A stretch of DNA of 64,000 nucleotides from Ruegeria meonggei (GTDB lineage Bacteria; Pseudomonadota; Alphaproteobacteria; Rhodobacterales; Rhodobacteraceae): positions 62,001-126,000 of the forward strand of contig NZ_FWFP01000011.1 of the NCBI RefSeq assembly GCF_900172215.1, given 5' to 3'. Shown one piece after another: positions 55,397-64,000 of this stretch (the stretch's first letter is position 1; the number at the start of each line of letters is the position of its first letter). The notes under the pieces were generated by a model. That model made no database searches, had not been told where the DNA came from, and saw nothing but the letters and a program-made list of their open reading frames with translations. The position numbers were made by a program, and so were the translations under genes.

Positions 55397-56143
55397 ATGT
55401 CACACACGCGGTCCCCGGCAGAAGCCAACCCCGGTCTCGCCGTACGCGAGTTGAACTTTCACTATGGTGCCAAGACGGCGCTGGATTCTGTCTCGTTCGA
55501 CGTGGAGCCTGGGACCTTTTGCGCCCTGCTCGGGCCGAATGGTGCCGGGAAGTCGACTTTGGTGTCACTACTTACAAGGCTTCTCGTGGCGCCAGATGGT
55601 GAAATCAGTGTTGCGGGCTACGACCTTCGCCGAACACCGCGTAAGGCGTTGGCAAAACTCGGCGTGGTTTTTCAGCAGCCGGCTTTGGATATGGGACTGA
55701 CGGTGCGCCAGAACATGACCTATTTCGCCGCCCTGCACGGATTGCCGCGATCAGCTGTTCCGACCCGGATCGACGCAGCACTAGACCGGTTGAACATGCG
55801 GGAACGGGCCGGGGAACGCGTGCGCGACCTGAATGGAGGTCATCGACGCCGTATGGAACTGGCGCGCGCGCTGATGCACGACCCTACAGTGTTGCTGTTG
55901 GATGAGCCAACCGTCGGGCTTGATGCTGCGGCGCGGCAGTCAATAACCGACCATGTTCATGATCTGGCGGCACAGGGGCTTTGTATTTTGTGGGCCACGC
56001 ACCTCACAGATGAAGTGCGCGACGATGACCAATTGCTGGTGCTGCATCGCGGTCAGATTTTGGCCCGAGGACAGACGGGCGACCTGCGCGGTGATCACAC
56101 GCTGTCCAATTGGTTCTTGTCCCAAACCGAGGTCCCAGCATGA
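55397..56143 (+). CDS. ABC exporter ATPase of a PQQ-associated system
   Basis: A 248-residue ATP-binding protein. Walker A is GPNGAGKST, signature LNGGHRRRMELARAL with N in place of the usual S, Walker B VLLLDEPTVGLD, H-loop ATHL. It fits the ATPase of the ABC pair found with PQQ-dependent alcohol dehydrogenases (PedC group). The ATG at 55397 follows GGAGGA; the upstream frame has no homology. Confidence 0.88.
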   Translation: MSHTRSPAEANPGLAVRELNFHYGAKTALDSVSFDVEPGTFCALLGPNGAGKSTLVSLLTRLLVAPDGEISVAGYDLRRTPRKALAKLGVVFQQPALDMGLTVRQNMTYFAALHGLPRSAVPTRIDAALDRLNMRERAGERVRDLNGGHRRRMELARALMHDPTVLLLDEPTVGLDAAARQSITDHVHDLAAQGLCILWATHLTDEVRDDDQLLVLHRGQILARGQTGDLRGDHTLSNWFLSQTEVPA

Positions 56144-56931
56144 GCGGCTTCTGGGGAGTCGCGCGGGCCATTATCGGGCGCGAATTTCTGCGCTTCGTCC
56201 ATCAACGCGAACGGTTTCTTGCAGCTCTGGTCCGGCCAATGGTGTGGCTAGTGATCTTCGCCGCCGGGTTTCGCGCGGCCCTCGGCCTGTCGATCATCCC
56301 GCCCTATCAGAACTACATCACGTATGAGACCTACATCGTACCCGGCCTGTGTGCGATGGTTCTGCTGTTCAACGGGATGCAGAGCTCGCTCAGCCTTGTC
56401 TATGATCGCGAGATGGGTTCGATGCGCCTACTGCTGACCAGTTCATTCCCGCGCTGGTGGCTGTTGTTCTGCCGCCTGCTGGGATCAACAGCAATCTCTA
56501 TCCTACAGGTCTATACTTTTTTGGCGTTGGCGGCGCTGTTCGGAATTGTCCTACCCCTGCCCGGCTATGTTGCAGTACTGCCGGGTTTGTTTCTGGGTGG
56601 TCTGATGCTGGGGGCACTGGGTCTGGTGCTGTCCAGTTTTGTCAAACAACTGGAGAATTTCGCCGGAGTAATGAACTTTGTCATCTTCCCTATGTTCTTC
56701 CTGTCATCTGCACTCTACCCCTTGTGGAAAATGGCCGAAAGTTCGCCCTTGCTGCGCGATATTTGCGCCTTCAACCCTTTTACACATGTGGTCGAGTTGA
56801 TCAGGTTCCTGCTTTACCTGCAGATCAATTGGGGGGCCTTAATCTGGGTTCTGGGGTCCACGGTCGTTTTGTGCACGATTGCCGTTTGGGGATATGATCC
56901 GGCCCGTGGTCTTATGAAGCGAAAGTCATGA
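56140..56931 (+). CDS. ABC-2 permease of a PQQ-associated system
   Basis: A 263-residue ABC-2 type permease with about six hydrophobic segments and EYETYIVPGLCAMVLLFNGMQSSLSLVYDREMGSMRLLLT. PQQ-linked PedC-type permeases have this layout. Its start overlaps the ATPase stop (ATGA), and its stop overlaps the histidine kinase start, so the three genes are coupled. The exported substrate is unknown. Confidence 0.87.
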   Translation: MSGFWGVARAIIGREFLRFVHQRERFLAALVRPMVWLVIFAAGFRAALGLSIIPPYQNYITYETYIVPGLCAMVLLFNGMQSSLSLVYDREMGSMRLLLTSSFPRWWLLFCRLLGSTAISILQVYTFLALAALFGIVLPLPGYVAVLPGLFLGGLMLGALGLVLSSFVKQLENFAGVMNFVIFPMFFLSSALYPLWKMAESSPLLRDICAFNPFTHVVELIRFLLYLQINWGALIWVLGSTVVLCTIAVWGYDPARGLMKRKS

Positions 56932-58529
56932 AGACCCAGCCCGAAACCACCAAACGCAGCCTGCTTCTGAAAACCCGTTTAGGTCTCGGTGCGGTTGTGC
57001 TTGGATCTGGAACCTTGTTGACTGCTGCTATTCTCTATTTCGGGATGCAAACCGTCGCCAACCGTCTGGAGACCGCGCTGGCCTCGGAAACACGGATGGC
57101 GCGCTATGCCGCTTTGTCTACACAGGCCGCCACATTTCTTGTGATCGCTACCGAGTCGATCCAGACCGGTCAATCCGTCGAAACCCGACTGGATCGCCTG
57201 TCCCCGATCCGGGACCAGATCGGGACAACCTTTCTACAACTGCGCTCCGATGTGGAGGAGGCCGTAGCCGCCGTTCAGTCGCTCGGGTTGGACGAACAAT
57301 CTCGGTATGGAACCCAATCCCTCGGCCTGGCTAGGATGGAGGCGCTGCTGGCCAATACGCTGGACGGGCTTGCTGATACAGATGCCGATCAAGCACGGCT
57401 GCGTGCTCATATCGACTCGTTTGCATCCGCCTTTGATCCCTTGCTCAGTCAGGCCGTGAATACCGAGGTTCTGTTTCGAAACGCGACATTGGCTGGAATC
57501 GAACGGACCCGCCTAACGCTGACTTGGGTCGCATTGGCGCTTGCGCTATTTGCTTTGCTCAGCACGGCATGGTTTTACTATGGTCTGGTAAGGCCGCAGT
57601 TTTCTCGTCTTAACCGGCTGCGCAACGCCGCAGTTCAGGTTGGCAAATCAGAGTTTGCTATTTCGCTGCCAAAAACCCGCAACGATGAGATCGGTCAATT
57701 ATATGGTGAGACCAACCGAATGGCGGCTGCGTTGAAGCAGCGTCAGGATGAGGTTGATGCAGAATGGGCCGGATTGAACGAAACGATTGATCAGCGGACA
57801 CGGGAACTCAGCGCGGCGAATGAAACCTTGTCCAGGATTGATGAAAACCGCCGTCGCTTTTTTGCAGATATCAGCCACGAATTACGCACACCGCTGACAG
57901 TTATTATGATGGAGTCGCAGATTGGCCAACGGGACGGCCAGACCGCGCCAGATGCTTTGGAAACGATCGAAACCAGTGCAGCAAAACTGAACCAGCGTAT
58001 TGACGATTTGCTACGTGTTGCGCGATCTGAAACCGGGGAATTGGCTTTGGAACCGCGTGATGTTGCGCTGCGCGCGCTGATACAAACCGTTGTGGGTGAC
58101 ATTCAGCCCGAAATCGACAGCGCTAATATGCAGCTCGAGGTCGGAAAATTCCCGGATTGTGCATTGCATTGCGATCCGGACTGGATGCGTCAAGTTTTGC
58201 TCAGCCTTTTGCGCAATGCGATCCGGCACGCGCGCGATGGCAAAGCATTGTCTCTTTCCGGCCAATCAGAAGATGGGAGTGCTCAGATAAAGATAACCGA
58301 CAACGGACCGGGAATTCCTGAAGGCGCACAAGATCAGATATTTGAACGGTTTGTTCAAGGTGCTGCAACGAACAGTCAGGGATTTGGCGTCGGGCTGGCC
58401 CTGGCCAGATGGGTCGTCGAGGCGCACGAAGGATCGATCTCGATCACCAGCCCGGTCGCGCGTGAACGTTCCTTGGGCGTAAATCCCGGTACAAATGTCT
58501 GCATTCGATTGCCGTTGGCAGAGGCTTAG
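56928..58529 (+). CDS. Sensor histidine kinase
   Basis: A 533-residue membrane kinase with two TM segments (about 20-42 and 198-220), a periplasmic sensor of about 155 residues, a HAMP domain, a HisKA domain with the phosphorylated histidine in FADISHELRTPL and a HATPase domain with LLRNAIRHA, DNGPGIP and GFGVGLAL. Its co-translated ABC neighbours and the response regulator suggest control of the PQQ-linked genes. Confidence 0.92.
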   Translation: MKTQPETTKRSLLLKTRLGLGAVVLGSGTLLTAAILYFGMQTVANRLETALASETRMARYAALSTQAATFLVIATESIQTGQSVETRLDRLSPIRDQIGTTFLQLRSDVEEAVAAVQSLGLDEQSRYGTQSLGLARMEALLANTLDGLADTDADQARLRAHIDSFASAFDPLLSQAVNTEVLFRNATLAGIERTRLTLTWVALALALFALLSTAWFYYGLVRPQFSRLNRLRNAAVQVGKSEFAISLPKTRNDEIGQLYGETNRMAAALKQRQDEVDAEWAGLNETIDQRTRELSAANETLSRIDENRRRFFADISHELRTPLTVIMMESQIGQRDGQTAPDALETIETSAAKLNQRIDDLLRVARSETGELALEPRDVALRALIQTVVGDIQPEIDSANMQLEVGKFPDCALHCDPDWMRQVLLSLLRNAIRHARDGKALSLSGQSEDGSAQIKITDNGPGIPEGAQDQIFERFVQGAATNSQGFGVGLALARWVVEAHEGSISITSPVARERSLGVNPGTNVCIRLPLAEA

Positions 58530-58538
58530 TGTGATCCC

Positions 58539-59222
58539 ATGGCTTCGAGACTCTTGATCATTGATGACGACCCAAAAATTGCTTCGGCGCTTGTGCGGGG
58601 CCTCTCGCTGCACGGCTACTCTGCCGAAGCAGAAAATCGCGCCGATCAAGGGCTGGAGCGGTTGAAGAGCGGTGAATACTCTGGTGCGATTGTCGATGTC
58701 ATGCTGGGCGCAGACAGTGGTATCGAGCTGGTCCAATCTGCGCGCGCGGCCGGAGTCGCGATTCCTATCCTGATGTTGTCGGCCCTCTCTGACGTCAATC
58801 ATCGCGCCGCCGGGCTTGAGGCCGGAGCTGATGACTATGTCGTGAAACCCTTCAGCTTTGACGAGCTTGTTGCCCGGCTGCAGGTACAGGAACACCGCGT
58901 AGCTTCGCAACGCCCCGATCCAGCGCGGATTTCAACAAAAGACAGAACGCTCACTATCCGCGGAACATGCATCGCGCTAACAGAGCGCGAATTCGATCTG
59001 CTCATGCTGCTCAATAGCAAAGCGGGATCGCCCATCTCACGCGGTGAGCTGTTTGACACGCTCTGGTCGCAGGAACGGTCCAGTAACGAAAACGTGGTCG
59101 ACGTCTACATCGGGTATCTGCGCAAGAAGCTGGGGTCTGATGATTTTGGATTTGAAATCATAACAATACGCAATCAGGGTTTTTGCCTTCAAGGGCTTCC
59201 TCCGTTGTTGGATGACGCCTGA
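58539..59222 (+). CDS. OmpR-family response regulator
   Basis: A 227-residue regulator. The receiver domain has the DD acidic pair (IIDDD), the phospho-acceptor D in IVDVMLGADSG and K in VVKPFS. The C-terminal winged helix has LTEREFDLLMLL and VVDVYIGYLRKKLG. It is the partner of the kinase ten bases upstream. Confidence 0.93.
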   Translation: MASRLLIIDDDPKIASALVRGLSLHGYSAEAENRADQGLERLKSGEYSGAIVDVMLGADSGIELVQSARAAGVAIPILMLSALSDVNHRAAGLEAGADDYVVKPFSFDELVARLQVQEHRVASQRPDPARISTKDRTLTIRGTCIALTEREFDLLMLLNSKAGSPISRGELFDTLWSQERSSNENVVDVYIGYLRKKLGSDDFGFEIITIRNQGFCLQGLPPLLDDA

Positions 59223-59324
59223 GTACCGACCAAAGTCTAAATCCTTCTTATGAATTAAGAGTCGCACGGGCGCACCGGACCTGCCACATTGATTGCAAGC
59301 ACATCTTAGGAGGAGGACCCCGAT

Positions 59325-59426
59325 ATGGCTTGGAGCAAACCTGTTATCCGCGAAATCGAGTGCGGCATGGAAATCAACATGTACGGCCCAGATCATGATG
59401 ATGAGCGTGGCGGCGGCCTGATCTGA
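59325..59426 (+). CDS. pqqA: PQQ precursor peptide PqqA
   Basis: A 33-residue peptide carrying the substrate pair: E16 and Y20 in GMEINMY, the Glu-x3-Tyr that PqqE cross-links to start PQQ synthesis. The AGGAGGAGG Shine-Dalgarno lies 11 bases upstream. The tail after the tyrosine is 13 residues, ending GGGLI. It lies 23 bp ahead of pqqB. Confidence 0.94.
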   Translation: MAWSKPVIREIECGMEINMYGPDHDDERGGGLI

Positions 59427-59449
59427 TCAGCCGTAAGCGCCAACACTAG

Positions 59450-60346
59450 ATGACGTTGCGCGCGATAATACTTGGGGCCGCTGCTGGCGGCGGCCTTCCG
59501 CAATGGAACTGCGGATGTGAAAACTGCAATCTTGCGCGACGCGGAGAAATTCCTGCGCAGACGCAGTCATCGCTCGCCGTGTCCCCAGATGGCCGAAACT
59601 GGGCTATCCTGAACGCTTCTCCAGATATTCGCATACAGCTGGGCAACACGCCCGTCCTGTTTCCAACAGGGTTGCGAGAGATGCCGGTTCAATCGGTGTT
59701 GGTGACAAACGGGGATATCGACCATGTCGCGGGTTTGCTTACGCTGCGCGAGATGCAGCCTTTCTCGCTGTTTGCGACCAACGGCATTCATGACGTGATT
59801 GCAGAAAACCCGATTTTCGATGCTTTGAATGCCTCGGTCGTGAAACGCAGGCCGATCTTGTTGAATGAGCCCTTTGAACTGGTTACAAACCTTACTGCGA
59901 CCCTTTTTCCAGTACCCGGAAAAGTGCCTCTGTATCTGGAAGGTGATCAGGTCCAAACGGATCTGGTCGGCGAACAGACCGTCGGGGTAGCGCTGCGCAC
60001 GCAAGGAAAGACAGCCTATTACATCCCAGGATGCGCTGCATTGACGCCGGAATTGCGCGCGCAGCTTGAGGGAGCCAACCTTTTGTTTTTTGATGGCACG
60101 CTTTGGCAGAATGATGAGATGGTGCGCGCCGGGCTGGGTCAGAAAACGGGCAAGCGTATGGGGCATATGTCTATGGATGGCCCCGACGGCTCGATAGCAG
60201 AATTTGCTAATATGCAGATCGGACGCAAAGTGTTCGTCCATATGAACAACACCAACCCAGTTCTGCGACCGGGCAGTACCGAAAACGCCCGGGCGCAGGC
60301 CAAAGGCTGGACGATCGGTCAAGATGGAATGGAGATCACGCTATGA
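59450..60346 (+). CDS. pqqB: PqqB
   Basis: A 298-residue metallo-beta-lactamase-fold protein with ILGAAAGGGLPQWNCGC and the NGDIDHVAGLL signature. In PQQ synthesis it hydroxylates the tyrosine part of the processed dipeptide. The end overlaps pqqC by four bases. The CXCXXC-type cluster (CGCENC) at residues 22-27 is typical of the family. Confidence 0.95.
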   Translation: MTLRAIILGAAAGGGLPQWNCGCENCNLARRGEIPAQTQSSLAVSPDGRNWAILNASPDIRIQLGNTPVLFPTGLREMPVQSVLVTNGDIDHVAGLLTLREMQPFSLFATNGIHDVIAENPIFDALNASVVKRRPILLNEPFELVTNLTATLFPVPGKVPLYLEGDQVQTDLVGEQTVGVALRTQGKTAYYIPGCAALTPELRAQLEGANLLFFDGTLWQNDEMVRAGLGQKTGKRMGHMSMDGPDGSIAEFANMQIGRKVFVHMNNTNPVLRPGSTENARAQAKGWTIGQDGMEITL

Positions 60347-61092
60347 CCCAAAGCCGCGACGATTTTGAAGCCCGGCTGCGCCAGATCGGAGCCGAGCGCT
60401 ATCACGACCTGCATCCGTTCCATCATCGCCTGCATGGCGGTCAGTGCACCCCCAATGAAGTCCGCGCCTGGGTGATCAACCGGTATTATTATCAGCATTC
60501 CATCCCGATGAAGGACGCGGCCTTCATGTCGCGCGTTGAAGATCCGTCCCTACGCCGCGCCTGGCGGTCACGGATCGAAGATCATGACGGCACGGATGAG
60601 AACGAAGGGGGCATCCGGCGCTGGTTGCGGCTGGCCGAGGCGGTCGGGCTTGATCCGGATTACGTCGCCTCGTGCGAGGGCGTCTTGCCTGCCACCAAAT
60701 TCGCGGTGGATGCCTATGTGCGATTTGTCCGCGAAAAGACATTGCTTGAGGCGGTTGCTGCTTCGCTCACTGAACTTTTCGCGCCAAAAATTCACGCCAA
60801 CAGGATCGAAGGTCTGCTTCAGCACTACGATTTTGCGGATGACAGATCCTTATCCTATTTCCGTAATCGCCTGAAAGAGGCCCCGAAGGACGTGGCCTTT
60901 GGTCTGACATGGGTACTGGATCATACCGACGCCCCGGAAAAACAGGATGCCGCAGCCAAGGCGCTGGTTTTCAAGACAGATGTCCTCTGGTCGCAATTGG
61001 ATGCATTGTGGGGAGCCTATGTCGAACCCGCACGCGTTCCTCCGGGGGCCTGGGAACCGGACAGCGGTCTGCTGATGCGACAGGCATCGTGA
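60343..61092 (+). CDS. pqqC: PqqC (pyrroloquinoline-quinone synthase)
   Basis: A 249-residue helical oxidase that performs the last eight-electron oxidation to PQQ without a cofactor. HPFHHRLHGG, the WVINRYYYQ helix and RSRIEDHDG are family motifs. Its stop overlaps pqqD by one base. Confidence 0.95.
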   Translation: MTQSRDDFEARLRQIGAERYHDLHPFHHRLHGGQCTPNEVRAWVINRYYYQHSIPMKDAAFMSRVEDPSLRRAWRSRIEDHDGTDENEGGIRRWLRLAEAVGLDPDYVASCEGVLPATKFAVDAYVRFVREKTLLEAVAASLTELFAPKIHANRIEGLLQHYDFADDRSLSYFRNRLKEAPKDVAFGLTWVLDHTDAPEKQDAAAKALVFKTDVLWSQLDALWGAYVEPARVPPGAWEPDSGLLMRQAS

Positions 61093-61364
61093 TGCTGGCG
61101 CAGGAGATCCCCTCGCTCCCGCGCGGTGTCCGCATCTATTTCGATTCCGTACGGGACAAATGGGTTCTGTTGGCGCCAGAACGCGCCGTGACACTGGATC
61201 AGGTTGGACATGCGATTTTGAATGAAGTCGACGGCCACCGTTGCTTTGGGCATATCACGGCTATATTGTCCGAAAAATACAATGCCCCGAAAGAACAGAT
61301 CGCCGAAGACAGTTCGGGTTTTCTGGATGCCCTGCGGGCGCGGCGCTTTCTGGATGTGATTTGA
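61092..61364 (+). CDS. pqqD: PqqD peptide chaperone
   Basis: A 90-residue PqqD that binds PqqA and presents it to PqqE. LPRGVRIYFDSVRDKWVLLAPERAV and the AILSEKYNAP helix are typical. It is a separate gene, not fused to PqqC. ATG overlaps the pqqC stop. Confidence 0.93.
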   Translation: MLAQEIPSLPRGVRIYFDSVRDKWVLLAPERAVTLDQVGHAILNEVDGHRCFGHITAILSEKYNAPKEQIAEDSSGFLDALRARRFLDVI

Positions 61365-62476
61365 TGCAGGCAAAGGCCCCACCCCCAATTGCCATGCTGG
61401 CCGAATTGACCCATCGTTGCCCGCTATCTTGTCCCTATTGCTCCAATCCGGTCGAAATGGCGAAGCTCGACAGCGAGTTGGATACTGAGACCTGGACACG
61501 TGTTTTCCAAGAGGCCGCTGCGCTTGGCGTGTTGCAATTGCACCTGTCAGGTGGTGAACCCGCATCGCGCCGCGATCTGGTCGCTTTGGTCAAATCCGCG
61601 CGCGAGGCTGGGCTATATACCAACCTGATCACATCGGCGATCGGCCTGTCTGAACGTCGTCTGAATGATTTGGACGAGGCCGGTCTGGACCATATCCAGC
61701 TGTCCCTTCAAGGCACCGACGCGGTGATGGCGGATAAGGTTGGCGGTTATCGGGGCGGGTTTGACCGAAAGATGAAGACGGTCGAATGGATCAAACAGAT
61801 CGGGTTCCCGTTGACCCTGAACTTTGTCCTGCACCGCCACAATGCGCACCAACTGCCACGCGCGCTGGAGCTGGCACAGGAGATGGGCGCACGACGGATC
61901 GAGGTTGCAACGGTGCAATTCCACGGCTGGGCCCTGAAGAACCGGGACGCCTTGATGCCCACGCGGGAACAGGCGCAGCAAGTGACGCAACTGGTGACGG
62001 AGGCGCGCAAAATCCTTAAAGGACAGTTGGTAATCGACTATGTCCCGGCGGATTATCATGATGACTATCCCAAGCGATGTATGGGCGGCTGGGGCACCAC
62101 CGGGCTGAACGTGACACCGGATGGTCAGGTTCTGCCATGCCACGCGGCACAGTCCATTCCGCATCTGACATTTGACCGGGTGCAGGACAAACCGCTTGCG
62201 GATATCTGGTACAACAGCTCTGCGTTCAATGCGTATCGTGGAACGGGCTGGATGTCAGACCCTTGCAAATCCTGCGAACGAAAAACCATAGATTTCGGGG
62301 GCTGCCGCTGTCAGGCCATGGCCATTGTCGGAGACGCGAGCGCCACCGATCCTGTTTGCATCAAGTCGCCCCTTCACCGGGCTTTGCAGGATCAGGCGAA
62401 CGAACATGCAGCCAATTCGGACGCGCCTTTTTTCTATCGCATCTCACCCGGAAAAGCGACCGAGCCCGCGGAATAA
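61364..62476 (+). CDS. pqqE: PqqE radical-SAM enzyme
   Basis: A 370-residue radical-SAM protein that joins the Glu and Tyr of PqqA. The radical-SAM cysteines are C19, C23 and C26 (CPLSCPYC). Extra cluster cysteines are visible in CMGGWG, PCHAAQ, PCKSCE and GCRCQ. The start overlaps pqqD by one base. The five genes form an unbroken pqqABCDE operon. Confidence 0.96.
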   Translation: MQAKAPPPIAMLAELTHRCPLSCPYCSNPVEMAKLDSELDTETWTRVFQEAAALGVLQLHLSGGEPASRRDLVALVKSAREAGLYTNLITSAIGLSERRLNDLDEAGLDHIQLSLQGTDAVMADKVGGYRGGFDRKMKTVEWIKQIGFPLTLNFVLHRHNAHQLPRALELAQEMGARRIEVATVQFHGWALKNRDALMPTREQAQQVTQLVTEARKILKGQLVIDYVPADYHDDYPKRCMGGWGTTGLNVTPDGQVLPCHAAQSIPHLTFDRVQDKPLADIWYNSSAFNAYRGTGWMSDPCKSCERKTIDFGGCRCQAMAIVGDASATDPVCIKSPLHRALQDQANEHAANSDAPFFYRISPGKATEPAE

Positions 62477-62479
62477 ACC

Positions 62480-63076
62480 CTAACCCAAAACGGCCCCATC
62501 CGGCCCGGATATCAAATTTAGTATCCGGTTGGAAAGACGTTGTGCTTCGGATTGGGAGTGGGTCACGAACAGGGTGGCCGGGCCATGCTGCGCGATCAGA
62601 TCCTCGGTCAGGGTCAGCATCGTTTCGACTGTTTCGGCGTCCAGAGACACAAAGGGCTCGTCCATAATCAAAAACTCGGGCTGCCCGGCAAAGGCGCGCG
62701 CCAGCGACAAGCGACGCTGCTGACCCAGGGACAATTGACCGGGAAACAGATTCCCCTTTCCGTCCAAACCGACGTCTGTCAGAGCGGCCTCAACATCAGC
62801 GCGAGACAAGCTCGGGTGGACCAGGATCAGATTATCAGAAGCCGAACGCCAAGGCAGCAAGGTCGGTTCTTGAAACACAATCGCGAGCCGATCCGGCCGT
62901 ACGATTTGGCCGTCAAAGTCAGGATCAATACCGGCCACCAACCGGAGCAGAGTGGTCTTGCCGATACCCGATGGTCCGGTCAGCACGATCGTTTCCCCCG
63001 CAGCGATATCAAAGGAGACGGGTCCCAAGACGACATCATTGCCAAAGCGTTTCTGTCGGATGTCAATGCGGATCAT
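62480..63076 (-). CDS. TauB/SsuB-type ABC ATPase
   Basis: A 198-residue ATPase. Walker A GPSGIGKTT, signature LSLGQQRRLSLARA and Walker B FLIMDEPF are present. It belongs to the nitrate/sulfonate/taurine importer group. The start overlaps the permease stop (ATGA). It converges on pqqE with three bases between. Confidence 0.88.
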   Translation of the reverse strand: MIRIDIRQKRFGNDVVLGPVSFDIAAGETIVLTGPSGIGKTTLLRLVAGIDPDFDGQIVRPDRLAIVFQEPTLLPWRSASDNLILVHPSLSRADVEAALTDVGLDGKGNLFPGQLSLGQQRRLSLARAFAGQPEFLIMDEPFVSLDAETVETMLTLTEDLIAQHGPATLFVTHSQSEAQRLSNRILNLISGPDGAVLG

Positions 63077-63825
63077 GCAGCTCTCCACCGTCGTGCCTTA
63101 CGCTCCCACGGTTGCAAAACCAACCATTCGACGATCAGCATGACCGCAATGAAGGAAAACGCATAGACAAGCACCATCGCCACATCAAACAGCTGAAAAT
63201 ACAAGTGGATTTGAAATCCAACGCCGGAGGAACGCCCCAGAAATTCGACCACAAGCACGATCTTCCAGATCAGGGAAAGCCCCGACCTTGCAGCAGCGGC
63301 GATAAATGGGGCCAACTGCGGCAGGATCACATGTTGCAGTCGCGTTTGCCTCGGCAGCCGGTAGACTTGGGCCATCGCGTCCAAATCCGGGCTCAGTGCT
63401 CTGCTGCCTTCGCGCAGGATCGTCGCGACATTGGGAATTTTGTTCAATGTCACGGCTGTGATTGCCGCTGCCTCGGTCAATCCGATCCAGAGATAGCACA
63501 GCACGATCAATACCAACGCGGGCAGGTTCAGGAAAATGACCAACCACGGGTCGAGCCAGCGGTTCAGCGCATCCGAACGCCCCATGGACAGCCCAATGAT
63601 CGTTCCCAATGTCATCGCCAATGCGAAAGCCCAGATCACGCGCACCAAAGTCACGCCAAGGCTGCGCTGCAATTCGCCCGATACCAGTTCCTGTTTAAAA
63701 CGTGGGATCAGGTCCCAAGGCTGTGGCAGAATCTGGGGGTCTGCCGTAAGAGTGGCCGCAACAATCCACAACACCACAAGGCCCGCAATGGACAAAAGCG
63801 GCGTGAGGCACGTGTCTTGCATCAC
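63073..63825 (-). CDS. TauC/SsuC-type ABC permease
   Basis: A 250-residue permease with about six membrane segments and the EAA-like loop LDAMAQVYRLPRQTRLQHVILPQLAPF. It pairs with the ATPase just downstream. Similar ABC sets accompany PQQ and C1-oxidation genes in Roseobacters; the solute is unknown. Confidence 0.9.
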   Translation of the reverse strand: MMQDTCLTPLLSIAGLVVLWIVAATLTADPQILPQPWDLIPRFKQELVSGELQRSLGVTLVRVIWAFALAMTLGTIIGLSMGRSDALNRWLDPWLVIFLNLPALVLIVLCYLWIGLTEAAAITAVTLNKIPNVATILREGSRALSPDLDAMAQVYRLPRQTRLQHVILPQLAPFIAAAARSGLSLIWKIVLVVEFLGRSSGVGFQIHLYFQLFDVAMVLVYAFSFIAVMLIVEWLVLQPWERKARRWRAA

Positions 63826-63828
63826 TTC

Positions 63829-64000
63829 CTATTCCACGTCTGCAAACAGACCTTGTGGCACTGTTGTTGCTTCGCCCACCAGCTCGGCCCCACCCAACTC
63901 GGCTATCAGTTCCAGCATCTTGTTTGCGGCTTCCGCGTCGACTGGGCTGCGATCAGGAATCCCGGCGATCCAATCGGATTTGAGCTGTTCAAACTGCGCG
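63829..64000 (-). CDS. ABC binding protein, partial (3' end only)
   Basis: The last 56 codons of a gene that continues past the window edge; the visible part ends GLFADVE and then stop. It is transcribed just before the TauC-type permease, so it is most likely the periplasmic binding protein of that importer. Too little is visible to tell the ligand. Confidence 0.65.
   Translation of the reverse strand, partial: AQFEQLKSDWIAGIPDRSPVDAEAANKMLELIAELGGAELVGEATTVPQGLFADVE

Noticed and set aside
1..64000. CRISPR arrays, tRNA or rRNA genes
   Set aside because: No regularly spaced repeats and no cloverleaf-like or rRNA-like stretches were noticed in the intergenic regions; a dedicated scan could still find a missed tRNA.

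Overview
The window looks like chromosomal DNA of a marine alphaproteobacterium of the Rhodobacteraceae (Roseobacter group). The support is GC-rich codon use, the lineage-typical DUF6456 and DUF6477 genes, a Roseobacter-style lipA N-terminus, an OxyR/peroxiredoxin pair, and broad catabolism of methylated and guanidino nitrogen compounds. I saw no rRNA, tRNA, CRISPR array or intact insertion sequence. No intergenic stretch longer than 300 bp lacks an explanation. All family assignments come from reading the translations; no database search was run.

Region 1 (1-24 kb) is mostly housekeeping: pyrC, a COQ10-like protein, hpt, lipA, a peroxiredoxin with oxyR, guaA, a FadL-type porin, metA, ppk2 and assorted regulators. 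Within it (3.4-7.2 kb) sits a tandem duplication. Two divergent TetR/esterase modules share the same promoter geometry but carry different palindromic operators, and the second esterase has a one-base frameshift.

Region 2 (24-48 kb) is a large block for catabolism of guanidino and N-methyl amines. A minus-strand run encodes a PLP lyase, an Asp/Glu-racemase-like enzyme, a complete polyamine-type ABC importer and a clear creatinase; a ureohydrolase converges on it. Next come argE and a tightly packed operon of DUF1989, aldehyde dehydrogenase, luciferase-like monooxygenase, flavin reductase, alpha/beta hydrolase and DUF1185, which faces a LysR gene. The block ends with a four-subunit sarcosine oxidase (soxBDAG). 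Creatinase makes sarcosine and urea, and sarcosine oxidase would take sarcosine to glycine and a C1 unit, so transport, cleavage and demethylation lie within about 22 kb.

Region 3 (48-52.8 kb) is accessory. It holds a dehalogenase-like hydrolase with a divergent LysR and a palindromic operator, a YrbL-like protein, and a scar. At the scar, a 5'-truncated cargo protein of the extracellular contractile injection system type, with a GAD-like immunity gene beside it, abuts a truncated DUF2924 phage/transposon-type gene.

Region 4 (52.8-64 kb) is a sulfur/PQQ block. A flavocytochrome-c-type flavoprotein, a small c-type cytochrome, SoxZ and a divergent SoxY are transcribed away from an ABC exporter, a histidine kinase/response regulator pair and pqqABCDE. 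A TauT/NitT-type ABC importer runs off the window end. The layout resembles the PQQ-dependent alcohol (C1) oxidation neighbourhoods of Roseobacters, with SoxYZ carriers but none of the core SoxAX, SoxB or SoxCD genes of thiosulfate oxidation.
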